Source: Trypanosoma brucei gambiense DAL972 (taxonomy: Eukaryota; Euglenozoa; Kinetoplastea; Trypanosomatida; Trypanosomatidae). Taken from it: DNA of 64,000 bases. The notes beneath the pieces are model-generated. The model was not told the origin of the DNA, ran no database searches, and saw only the letters and a program-made list of their open reading frames with translations. Each line of letters opens with the position of its first letter. Within the stretch, counting starts at the first letter, position 1. The stretch covers positions 1,116,001-1,180,000 of the forward strand of contig NC_026741.1 in assembly GCF_000210295.1 (NCBI RefSeq), given 5' to 3'. This document shows, piece by piece, positions 49,188-57,801 of the stretch. The position numbers and the translations under genes were made by a program.

Positions 49188-52100
49188 TCATGCCAAACAG
49201 CGGGTTACAACTGTCGAAAACTGCTTAAATCCATTCACAAACGAATTTTTATTGTTCTGACGATAAGATTCACAAGCACACTGTTGTAAGAGCACGAACG
49301 CCTCCCTCACTTCCGCTCCTTTTCCACCAACAGCCGCCAAACCGGAAAACAAGTCACCTAGCTGCACGAAAGAGTCCCCATCCAGCACTATTAGTGTCTG
49401 CAGAAGGCTCTCAAATGGATCCGTCGTGCACTTCCTTGTCGTTATAAGGTCAAGTGTCGCCCGCAGCAGTCGGGAAAAAACGTTCTTGTCCGCCCGAAGA
49501 AGTGCCCCCAATATTTTAACGCCTTCACCTCCTTCATGGCCCTCACGACAACACAGGGCGCTGGTAAAAGCTGCCACCGCCTCTGCTCCAAGTGTTATAA
49601 GAGTTCCAAAGGTATTCTGGCAGTTAAGCGAGAATTCGAGTAGATGAATAACTTGTAACAAATGTTCGATAGGTAAGTCACAGATAAACCAAAGATACAA
49701 ATCTCTAAGCAGCTCAGAGGCAAGCATAAAGTAACTACGCGCCAACTTCTCATTTTGGCATAAACGCTCGCGGTCCACCAGCATCATAGCACGCCAGAGA
49801 GCCACAAGGCACGCCGGCAGGGACCGATCTGCATAAAGACGGAGAACTCCCATATTGCAAAGCCCCCCTGCGAGAAGATTACGACCGGTATGGAACGTGA
49901 TCCTCAAGCATTTGATACCCCAAGCCTCAAGTTGAGATCCACGGGTCTCCAACGCTTTAACAATAATGTTGACCACTGTGCCCATAGAGTTACCAATGTG
50001 GCGGAAGACAAGATAGCCCTCCGTACAATGGGCGCCGGACGTTATACGCCGGTAACGATTTTCGGTTATTTCGTCCAACAAGCGCAACAGCTGTACGCCA
50101 CAGTTAGTTCCAAACTCACGTTGAAAATGCTGGACTATAACGTCAAAGTTTGGAAGTATGCGTTTCAGCAACACTCGGTACAGACGTTGGCACAGGCATG
50201 CGCAAAACGCGCCTCGCCATGAGCATGTAGCGCGCATGAGAGCATCCGCATAATCTTCACCGTGTTCTACACAACCATATTGGAAAATCTTGAAGTCTCC
50301 AACAAGTGATGGCTCAATGTCGCCCATTACACCCTGGGAACCACCGTTGGACAGCCAAATCTGAGCCCTGATACGCGCAAGAAGAAACAGCACACGGTGG
50401 TAAACCCTGGAATTTTTGCCCATCGTCATCTCCGCATCGAGTGCAAGGCGGTCATTAATGTGGGGCAGCGTCTTTAAAATAGCAACAGAAGTTGGCGATT
50501 GAGCCACCTCAGTCAAAAGGGCAAAGGCTTCGACGGCTGTCTCATCGGTACAAGAGTGAGCGCAGTTCATAACCTCGTCCACAATAAGCCCAAGCACAGT
50601 GGAGGACATTTCTCCATCACTTTTCAGAGATAAAGTATTTTGAAGGGAGACCCGTAGCCCGTTGCCATCATCAAGCCGATCAAGAAGAAGCGCGTTCCAA
50701 GTGGCACAAAGTAAAGCTATGAGGGAGTTGTGAAAGTGACGACGAGTTCCCTGAGGTACAAACAATGAAAGCTTTCTCTCACAATCGTAACTCACAACAC
50801 CGAAGCATGCCCATAAAGCCTTACATATTATCGGGCATGCATCGCTACGGGAATGGTTCATGCGCAACCATGAGCTGGAAAGGGTGATAAGCCATGCGAG
50901 TTGTTCGTATATGCTCGTCAAACAAAATCCTGCTTGATGTTCCGATGACTTAAGAACCCATAAATGGGACTCGATGAGTGTTGAAATGTGTTCCTCTGTG
51001 TCTCGACCACAGAATCGCAACAACTGCGATGCAAATTGAAGCTCCAACTCTTGTACACATGTATCCTCATCGAGAAAATAATCCTCAAACGATGCAATTT
51101 CACCAGATCTTGCGAACGCTACCGCTTGCTCCTGATTTGACGTAATGTACGACAAGCACACCTTCGGTGCCAGTTCCCCAAAAAGTGTGCGTTTATCTTT
51201 GCAGTAGGACTGAGATCCCACCAACTTCGCCCAAGTGGAGGTTAAAGAAAGGAACGACCGCCGCGCATGGCGCCAGTTCTGGAAGCACAAATGAGTGAAA
51301 TCGGCAAGGGCTCCAATCCATTGCTCATAACACGAAACGCTACACATTTGCTCAATGCTGAAATTCGGTTTCAGACGATTCAACAAGCGACAAAATTCGT
51401 GCAAAACCGTGGGATCTTCTAGGTGAAGACACTCCGTCATAATTGGAAGCGTGACTTCAAAACAACAGGATATCCGCGCCTTCTGATCCTCACAGAGTGG
51501 GTAGAGTGATCCCCTCAGAGATATGAGTGATGCCAACGATTCCAACAAGGGAGAGAAGAGGCGCGCATCCCCCTCCGGAAGTAAATACAACCCCCACAGT
51601 TTAGCGAAGAGCTCTTGGTCCAAAAGGTCAGCCGCCCAACCTTGCGGATAATCAGTTGTCAAAACGTCCTCAGTAATATCCTCCAAGGAGCAAGTAAAGT
51701 CAAACAAAAGAATTTGGCGCAATAACGGTACGGCGCCAATGACCACCTGATTGTGCGACAACTGAGCCCGTTTAAGGCAACGTGAAACACTTTTGAATAT
51801 GTCGTGGAGGCACTCATCGCGAAAAACCACGTTCGTCTTCTTATTCACCGCGAGGTTCTGGTTTGGGCCGTCCGTAGATCCTATCGTGTCGATCAACACG
51901 GTTAGGATGTGACACGATAAGGATACGAGTTCTTCCGAATAATCACCCCCTTCACCGGTTAGCGCCGTAGCCACCTTGAGGGGAAACCTTTGGAGCTCCG
52001 GGGCGTCACAGAATCCCCGTTTCACTACAGAACATAGCAACCGGACAAGGGCGTCCCTATTATGAGTGTCCAAGAGCTTATGCCGCTCCACAATGACACA

Positions 52101-52352
52101 ACTCAGCATCTGTTCGAGGTCCACAAGGTCTGCAAGTGCAAACTTAGAAGTCACCAAATGGTTTAACGCTTGAGAAACAAAGAAGATCGAACATGCGGCT
52201 ACAGATTCCTTAAGAACTCTCTGCATCAGTTGCAAGCCCATGGCAGACGCGAAACCATCCCATCCAAGCTCCGTGGCTATCTGCATTGCCGATTTGTCCC
52301 CACTGTAGAGGAGAGTCGAGAAACGCTCCACATCATCAACACTCCCCAGCAT
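49188..52352 (-). CDS. Exportin-7 / RanBP16-like karyopherin
   Basis: A 1054-residue, wholly helical protein starting at an ATG. The N-terminus is of importin-beta type. The clearest link to exportin-7/RanBP17 is at about 265-345: LFSPLLESLASLISLRGSLY and the motif VLHEFCRLLNRLKPNFSIEQ (316-335), close to the HEFCRLLxRLKxN of XPO7. This is followed by an FTHLCFQNWRHARRSFLSL segment (about 355-375). Many HEAT-type helices continue to the C-terminus. XPO7 carries proteins across the nuclear pore with RanGTP. Length is near the family's 1,087 residues. No low-complexity inserts or signal peptide. Confidence 0.82.
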   Translation of the reverse strand: MLGSVDDVERFSTLLYSGDKSAMQIATELGWDGFASAMGLQLMQRVLKESVAACSIFFVSQALNHLVTSKFALADLVDLEQMLSCVIVERHKLLDTHNRDALVRLLCSVVKRGFCDAPELQRFPLKVATALTGEGGDYSEELVSLSCHILTVLIDTIGSTDGPNQNLAVNKKTNVVFRDECLHDIFKSVSRCLKRAQLSHNQVVIGAVPLLRQILLFDFTCSLEDITEDVLTTDYPQGWAADLLDQELFAKLWGLYLLPEGDARLFSPLLESLASLISLRGSLYPLCEDQKARISCCFEVTLPIMTECLHLEDPTVLHEFCRLLNRLKPNFSIEQMCSVSCYEQWIGALADFTHLCFQNWRHARRSFLSLTSTWAKLVGSQSYCKDKRTLFGELAPKVCLSYITSNQEQAVAFARSGEIASFEDYFLDEDTCVQELELQFASQLLRFCGRDTEEHISTLIESHLWVLKSSEHQAGFCLTSIYEQLAWLITLSSSWLRMNHSRSDACPIICKALWACFGVVSYDCERKLSLFVPQGTRRHFHNSLIALLCATWNALLLDRLDDGNGLRVSLQNTLSLKSDGEMSSTVLGLIVDEVMNCAHSCTDETAVEAFALLTEVAQSPTSVAILKTLPHINDRLALDAEMTMGKNSRVYHRVLFLLARIRAQIWLSNGGSQGVMGDIEPSLVGDFKIFQYGCVEHGEDYADALMRATCSWRGAFCACLCQRLYRVLLKRILPNFDVIVQHFQREFGTNCGVQLLRLLDEITENRYRRITSGAHCTEGYLVFRHIGNSMGTVVNIIVKALETRGSQLEAWGIKCLRITFHTGRNLLAGGLCNMGVLRLYADRSLPACLVALWRAMMLVDRERLCQNEKLARSYFMLASELLRDLYLWFICDLPIEHLLQVIHLLEFSLNCQNTFGTLITLGAEAVAAFTSALCCREGHEGGEGVKILGALLRADKNVFSRLLRATLDLITTRKCTTDPFESLLQTLIVLDGDSFVQLGDLFSGLAAVGGKGAEVREAFVLLQQCACESYRQNNKNSFVNGFKQFSTVVTRCLA

Positions 52353-52760
52353 TATCTAAACAGCAGGCCCTCCGCGGATAACGGCAAAACTAATACATAT
52401 TAGAACGATAATAATTATTAAGTGCATAGAAAAACAGCAAGTTATAGACAAGGGGAGAAACAACTGAAAGATTACCACTGTGTGAAATCGTCATTTGAAA
52501 CTTAAGGAAATATAAAATTCAGAATGTACACAAATGGGGTTGTTGTTCCTTATATCCTAGCACGTGCACACGCATGGGGATCTGTGTTGCTGCACCAATC
52601 CTCTGGAGAACAGGACGTGGTCGCGGTAAACTAAATGCTTGATTATTAGCAGCTACTATACAACAAGCACAAGGGTGGTGTCCGGAGAAAGCATACAGAC
52701 GGCTCAAGTACAAGACCCGACACAGGTAACGAAAACAAGAACAATGCACGGTGCACACGC
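52353..52760 (-). other. Intercistronic region
   Basis: No gene seen. AT-rich leader of the exportin gene and 3'UTR of the coiled-coil gene at 52761. Confidence 0.5.
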
Positions 52761-54506
52761 TCAAAAGTTGTTGCTTAATGGGTTATCGTCGCTCGGTCGT
52801 TGAGCTGCCGACACACGGTACCCCCGAGAGATAACCTCCCGTCCATATGCAGTTTTGTGCAGACCCGCCTCCAGCAGAGCGAGTTGAAGTCGAAACCGTG
52901 GGTCCTTCGCTACCTCGTCAGCCGTGTAACCATGCACAGTATATCGTGCGGCCTCCGCGAACGGTACGTAAGCTTCATTCTGCTTACTTGAAACTGTCCC
53001 TTGCAGAACTCTCTCTGGGTCGGCCTCGACACCGAGCTGTTGCCTGACACCATTAAAGAAGGCCTCTAGTGTCTTCGCACGTGCAGCTTTTATTTCTTCC
53101 AGGTCCTGCTGACGTTTTTTACGCAACCGGCATTTCTCCTCATATTCTTTCTGTCTCTCCACCACCCGTTTGGCGTTACGTTCCCCTCGTATCGCTTTTT
53201 GGATTGCTTCCTCCTCTGCAAGTGCCCTCCGAAGTTCGATTTCCTTCTCTTGCAGCTCTTTCTGCTGCTCCTGGTAGAGGTGCAGCTGTTTTAGGCGTTC
53301 CTGGAATTCTATCTCACGAGCACGCATGACTCTTTGTGTCCTTTCCTCTTCCTCTTTCCGTCTTGCTTCCTCCTCGTCGCGTCGGGCCAGTTCCTTGGCT
53401 TCTCGAACAGCACGTAGCTCATCCAACTCTCGGTGTTTCTTTCGTTGCTGCTCCTCGCGTAATTTAGCCTCTTCTTCCATATCCGCCACTAGCCTTCCAA
53501 TCTCTTCATCAGCCGCGGCTGCCTTCTCGAATGATTTCAGAAGTTCCAGAGATTTCTTCTTGAACTGAAGCGTCACCGTCCGCGCGAGTGCTTTTTCTCT
53601 CTTCTGCCGCAAAACCTCATTCACAGCAAGTCGCACTTTGTCGCGGGACATATCGGGCAAACTCTGATGGACGCGATTGTAAACATCACCTGGAAGATCA
53701 GGTTTCTCACTACCGAGCGTTGAAAGACTCGTGTAGGTTTTCAAAACCAAAGAAATCTTACGAATGTCGCTCGAGGAGAGGTCCACAGTTGCTCCTGTTC
53801 GCTCCGTAGACATTAACCGAGACACGGCTTCCTCTCCTCCAACCTCTATGGCGTCTCGAAACGTCTTCACGAGCCTAGGGTTGGGTTTACATACCATGGA
53901 CTCGCACACACTATCTAACAATTCCAATGATGACCGCACTAACGTTTGGACAGTTTCAATCGGTAAGATATTCTCGCTCTCCTCCATCTCGTTCAGCAAA
54001 GATTCCACTTCATGCTCGATAACTTTAATAGACTCAGAAATTTCCTCCCTCATGGTTGAAATCTTCTCTCGTAAGGTGTTAACGCCATCAGGCATGACAT
54101 TGGCCTCCTTCTTGTGCAAGTCACGACATTCCTTCTGAAGTCCCCCAATTGTTTTCTTAAGGGAACGATGAATCGACTCGCATCGTTCCTCCATGCCGGC
54201 TCTTTCCCTCACCGCTGCCTCTGGTAGGAGGGAAGAGCACGAAGCCCACGCCTTTTCAAAATCGAATGCGCACGAAACTACCTCTCGCTCCAAGGCAGCG
54301 TGCTCCGCCAACCAACGGCCACCACGACTTACCTCCTCCGCTGATTTCCTCTGGTGTGCAATTTTCAATGTGATGTCCTTAAACACCAGCTTATCTGTAC
54401 GCGCTCTTGACTGCCACTCAGCCAACGCAGCCTCCTGATCATCCACAGAAAAAGCCATCGTGCGGAGTTGTTGCCGCGGCAGCATGACAGCCCTCCGAGG
54501 AGGCAT
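52761..54506 (-). CDS. CCDC148-like coiled-coil protein
   Basis: A 581-residue protein starting at an ATG. Residues about 20-330 are helical with mixed charge and contain PDMSRDKVRLAVNEVLRQKR. Residues about 335-500 are a continuous Glu/Arg/Lys/Gln coiled coil. The C-terminus (about 505-565) is a conserved-looking globular tail: GVEADPERVLQGT, then HGYTADEVAKDPRFRLQLAL and EAGLHKTAYGREVI. The DPRFRLxxALxEAGLHKTxYAR pattern is what I associate with CCDC148 and related ciliary coiled-coil proteins. A flagellar location is inferred; the family call is from memory. Confidence 0.7.
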   Translation of the reverse strand: MPPRRAVMLPRQQLRTMAFSVDDQEAALAEWQSRARTDKLVFKDITLKIAHQRKSAEEVSRGGRWLAEHAALEREVVSCAFDFEKAWASCSSLLPEAAVRERAGMEERCESIHRSLKKTIGGLQKECRDLHKKEANVMPDGVNTLREKISTMREEISESIKVIEHEVESLLNEMEESENILPIETVQTLVRSSLELLDSVCESMVCKPNPRLVKTFRDAIEVGGEEAVSRLMSTERTGATVDLSSSDIRKISLVLKTYTSLSTLGSEKPDLPGDVYNRVHQSLPDMSRDKVRLAVNEVLRQKREKALARTVTLQFKKKSLELLKSFEKAAAADEEIGRLVADMEEEAKLREEQQRKKHRELDELRAVREAKELARRDEEEARRKEEEERTQRVMRAREIEFQERLKQLHLYQEQQKELQEKEIELRRALAEEEAIQKAIRGERNAKRVVERQKEYEEKCRLRKKRQQDLEEIKAARAKTLEAFFNGVRQQLGVEADPERVLQGTVSSKQNEAYVPFAEAARYTVHGYTADEVAKDPRFRLQLALLEAGLHKTAYGREVISRGYRVSAAQRPSDDNPLSNNF

Positions 54507-54959
54507 CGCTCAGCCTACCAGGGGAGTAACATACGCAAAAAGTAAAAATATACAAGAGAAAATGAGTAGAAGCAAGAAAAAAAGGCAATATACAGGCAAG
54601 GTCCAGGAACGGAAAACGGTCACCGCATCCACCGTAAGATAATAAAAAGGGGGGAAGGTATGAAAACAAAAAACAAAAAAATTGTTGTGATGGTGGAAGT
54701 GGTAGTGATTATGATAAAGCGGACACATGCAAGATACCGACAACACATGGGGAAGATATATATATATATATAAGTGATAATAGGAGGGGAAATGGGTCCC
54801 ACAGAGAATACGGCATCCCCACCCTGAGTCAGGCAACTAGTGATTCAGAACCTCCACACCTGATGAGCAACAGGACCAGTACAATATTAGGTGTTGAGTA
54901 AAATTACGAAACGGGTTCATATGGGAAATGCCACCGACGTGTCGAAAACACAAACACGG
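54507..54959 (-). other. Intercistronic region
   Basis: No gene seen. (TA)n at 54756-54772 about 250 bp upstream of the CCDC148-like start; A-rich plus strand at 54660-54690. The rest is the 3'UTR of the ataxin-10 gene. Confidence 0.5.
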
Positions 54960-55874
54960 TTATTCTGTGTGCGTCTGCAGCGGCTCCACGGCAGACCTTC
55001 CTTCTGGGGTTGCGTGCGGGTCAACTGCTTTTCCAAACAATTCATCCGCTTCCTCAACTATACTGATAGGGGTGAGCCCTCGCAAAATTTCGCGCGCCTC
55101 GTTTGAGCAGTAGCAAAGATTCCTAATGACGAACGTCGCCCACTCACCCATGCCTGGATTTTCCAAATCAATGCGTGTGGCTCCGAGGATGGCAGTGAGA
55201 AGGCGGGTGTCACCTAAAACTGCGGAGCAGACCTCCTTATTCTCGTAAGTCAGATTGGCTACAAGCCGGACATGTTCCCTCCTGAAACCCTCTAGAAAAC
55301 ATGTTATCTCATGATCACGCGAAATGGTTAGCGCATCCGTTATATATTCCAGTACTTGTGATCCCAAGCAATATGTCTGGAGCCTTCTGAGGAGTCGTCG
55401 ATGACTTAACAGTGTAAGATTGAGCACCTCAACAGCAGAGTGTGACAGGGTCGCTCCCATGTCTAACCATGCCTCAGAGCCGTCACTAAGCTCCGCAACG
55501 CTGCTTTCTCGTTGAAGCCCACCGCTCTCAGCATCTCCTTCAGCATTTGTAGCTCCGCCTACCACAGGGTCCTCCGTATTCGTAGTGCCGGGTGCAATAA
55601 ACCCCTTTGTTCGGTGCAGTACATGACGCGCAACGTGAAGACTAAGCTTTATCATACGGAACAGGACATGTTGCAGGTGGAGTACCTCTTCCCCGGGCTC
55701 GCGCCCCGCATCAAACGCTGCCACATCGACCGCATGCTCCAGTTTGAATGCAAAGGAGAAGTCTTTCAGTTTAACGTCCGTTTCGCACAGCGTCAGCAAT
55801 TTGTCCACTTTGTTGTCTATTTCCCCCAGAGCCCTTGTGTCCAAATCCCTTATAGAACCCTCGTGATCAGTCAT
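54960..55874 (-). CDS. Ataxin-10 domain protein
   Basis: The first in-frame ATG is at 55874 (304 residues); the 14-codon extension begins with TTG. The protein is helical, with a Gly/Glu/Ser-rich loop at about 94-135. The C-terminal part (about 195-275) matches the ataxin-10 domain: GFRREHVRLVANLTYENKEV, LLTAILGATRIDLENPGMGE and WATFVIRNLC followed by REILRGL. Ataxin-10 is an ARM-repeat protein; in animals it links to centrosome and cilium proteins, and in yeast and trypanosomes to cytokinesis or unknown roles. The fold is clear; function here is not. The protein is shorter than human ataxin-10 (475 residues). Confidence 0.8.
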   Translation of the reverse strand: MTDHEGSIRDLDTRALGEIDNKVDKLLTLCETDVKLKDFSFAFKLEHAVDVAAFDAGREPGEEVLHLQHVLFRMIKLSLHVARHVLHRTKGFIAPGTTNTEDPVVGGATNAEGDAESGGLQRESSVAELSDGSEAWLDMGATLSHSAVEVLNLTLLSHRRLLRRLQTYCLGSQVLEYITDALTISRDHEITCFLEGFRREHVRLVANLTYENKEVCSAVLGDTRLLTAILGATRIDLENPGMGEWATFVIRNLCYCSNEAREILRGLTPISIVEEADELFGKAVDPHATPEGRSAVEPLQTHTE

Positions 55875-56929
55875 TTGCCCTTCTCGTCGATATACACTCA
55901 CCAGAAGGCCCCTCAAACAATGTTTCCTCTCTTCACATACATAAAAATAGCAGTAAGCAACAGAAAAGGGGCAAAGAAAACAAAAAAAAAGATATATATA
56001 TATATATATTACATATAAATAAATGAAAACACCGGATCAAAGTGTAAGAAATGTCTCCCTATCCTCAGCCGCTCCCGAACGAATGGGAACGCAGATCCAC
56101 GCGACATTCCGTACAACGAAACAGTGGAAAGGAAAAACAAAGTAAAATTTGGGCGATGGCGCACTCAACAGAGGAAACCAGTGGGTCGCATGAACAGACA
56201 CCCGCACTCACAGGAAGAAAAGTCCCTTGAATAGTAAATATAACAATAATAACCAGAAACCTGGCAAGCCTCTTCAACCCGAGTACAAAGGTACCCCCTC
56301 CTCTGCCTTCAGTTACCACTCGGAGACACCCGCATAAACACAAAAACGCATCGCGCAGACGCGTAAAGTCATCCACAGCACCGAACGTGGTTTTCTTTTG
56401 CTCCTGCTCTCGTTGGCATCGCACAAAATAGAGGGAGTTAACTTTCCCTCTTTCCACGATCAGCAAGGTGTACAACCTGAAAGTAAAAACGCGCACCGTG
56501 ATGGATAGGTGTGCTTCCCCCGGGACTACGGAGGACACCACCTTTGAGTTAACGAGTAGGCGCAACGATAAGAAAGCCCCCTTCCGCTACAAAAAAAAAA
56601 AAAGAGCAACTTCGGCTGGTACACACCCGATACCCCATACGCCCACACGAAGAAAACAGACGACACCCTCAAGGGAAGAAAACATTCCACGATTCCTCGA
56701 GCTAATTGAACCCAACATACCATTCGGGGAGTAAACATACCACTCGTATACGATATGAAGAGGGGGGAAAGCACAAACAGTGAGTCGGTTCTACGCCCCA
56801 GTATGTGCACGCCCCACGTCGTGCACAAATCAACCTCTCCCTCCAACGTGTTCATCTGGGGACTGGTTGCCACACCTTGTTAAGCGCCCTTACGCATAGC
56901 AGCACCAAATAAATAATGTAAGCACGCAC
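55875..56929 (-). other. Intercistronic region
   Basis: No gene accepted. (TA)n at 55992-56009 about 120 bp upstream of the ataxin-10 start. A 166-codon minus-strand frame at 56065-56565 begins with TTG and has no internal ATG. Likely the 3'UTR of the zinc-ribbon gene. Confidence 0.5.
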
Positions 56930-57304
56930 TCATTTAAACCGCGACGAAACGCCCCCGGGAAGCGATGCGATGGTCGGCTTCCCCTCCGCCTTGACCTCGC
57001 CCAACCTCACACCAGAGGGGTTCGCCTCCAGCAGAGCTCTTCCCGGGCCATCCACATAATATTTTGGGTTAGGGCAAGAAGGAACCTCACAATATACGGG
57101 GAGAGTCGCCACCCACTCACCCGAAGCACGAAACTTGTGGCCACAAGGACACTGCCACTCGCGCTCACCGAGAAGCTTGGCCGTCACTTGTGCCGCTTGG
57201 CTCACGGCATCCTTCAATGACGGGCGGTTATTCGCGGTGGTGAGTGCTTTGCTAACGCTTTGGCTAGCGTGGCGAGTGACAATAGTCTTGATTTTATCGA
57301 GCAT
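56930..57304 (-). CDS. Small zinc-ribbon-like protein, 124 aa
   Basis: Starts at an ATG. The N-terminal 30 residues (MLDKIKTIVTRHASQSVSKA) form a basic amphipathic helix that could be a mitochondrial presequence. The core is REWQCPCGHKFRASGEWV (48-65) followed by YCEVPSCPNPKYYVDG (71-86). C52, C54, C72 and C77 could bind one zinc. The WxCxCG start resembles the first half of the zinc fingers in the gene at 48438-48944, but the second Cys pair is C-x4-C. The remainder is Gly/Pro/Ala-rich. No known family recognised; function unknown. Confidence 0.7.
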   Translation of the reverse strand: MLDKIKTIVTRHASQSVSKALTTANNRPSLKDAVSQAAQVTAKLLGEREWQCPCGHKFRASGEWVATLPVYCEVPSCPNPKYYVDGPGRALLEANPSGVRLGEVKAEGKPTIASLPGGVSSRFK

Positions 57305-57597
57305 GCTGCTCCCAGTGAAAATGTGAGTAAGAACAAAAAAACGAAGTAAATTGACGACGACATAAGCAACAGCGACTGTCTTCTGTTAAAATGGAAGAGA
57401 AAAGTGGCACCGCGGGAAAAGCAGACCACATAAAAGCAAAAGTGAGGTGAGTGGAACAGAAACGCAACGGAGGGAAGAGGACCCTTAGCGGAACGATGCT
57501 GACATAGTGTTCACAGGTGCGGCCACACATAACGGGACCCGTGAGGAGCCCGCAGCACCTATAAAGACAAAGATGCTCAGTTTGCATCTGGAGTGCG
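57305..57597 (-). other. Short intercistronic region
   Basis: It separates the zinc-ribbon gene from the candidate small gene at 57598. Nothing else seen. Confidence 0.4.
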
Positions 57598-57801
57598 TCA
57601 CTTCGCCGGCCCGCCTTTCCCACTAGAGGGAAAGAAGAATTCGTAACCAGACATCGCCTTTCTCCAAGCGCGCTTTGCGCAATGGATCAACGAAACTCTC
57701 GGTGACGTGCGTATCCCTTGTGCTCTTTGCTGCCTCTTGGCGCGTTCCAGACTGCTCACATCAATACGATACGGGTGAAATAACCTCCGAGAAAACCGCA
57801 T
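57598..57801 (-). CDS. Candidate small mitochondrial protein, 67 aa
   Basis: The ATG at 57801 starts a 67-residue frame (MRFSRRLFHPYRIDVSSLER, then ending GYEFFFPSSGKGGPAK). The N-terminus has Arg at 2, 5 and 6 and no acidic residue before 14, as in a mitochondrial presequence. The sequence is highly basic and not low in complexity, and it is more GC-rich than its flanks, unlike other short frames in the intercistronic regions. It lies where a gene is otherwise missing in a 3.1 kb gap. No family recognised; a short mitochondrial complex or ribosome subunit is possible. Confidence 0.4.
   Translation of the reverse strand: MRFSRRLFHPYRIDVSSLERAKRQQRAQGIRTSPRVSLIHCAKRAWRKAMSGYEFFFPSSGKGGPAK

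Noticed and set aside
27375..55874. Possible functional link between ataxin-2 (PBP1) and ataxin-10 genes
   Set aside because: The shared name comes from human disease, not from shared mechanism; the proteins belong to unrelated families.
56065..56565. 166-codon minus-strand frame
   Set aside because: Begins with TTG, has no internal ATG and lies in a likely 3'UTR.
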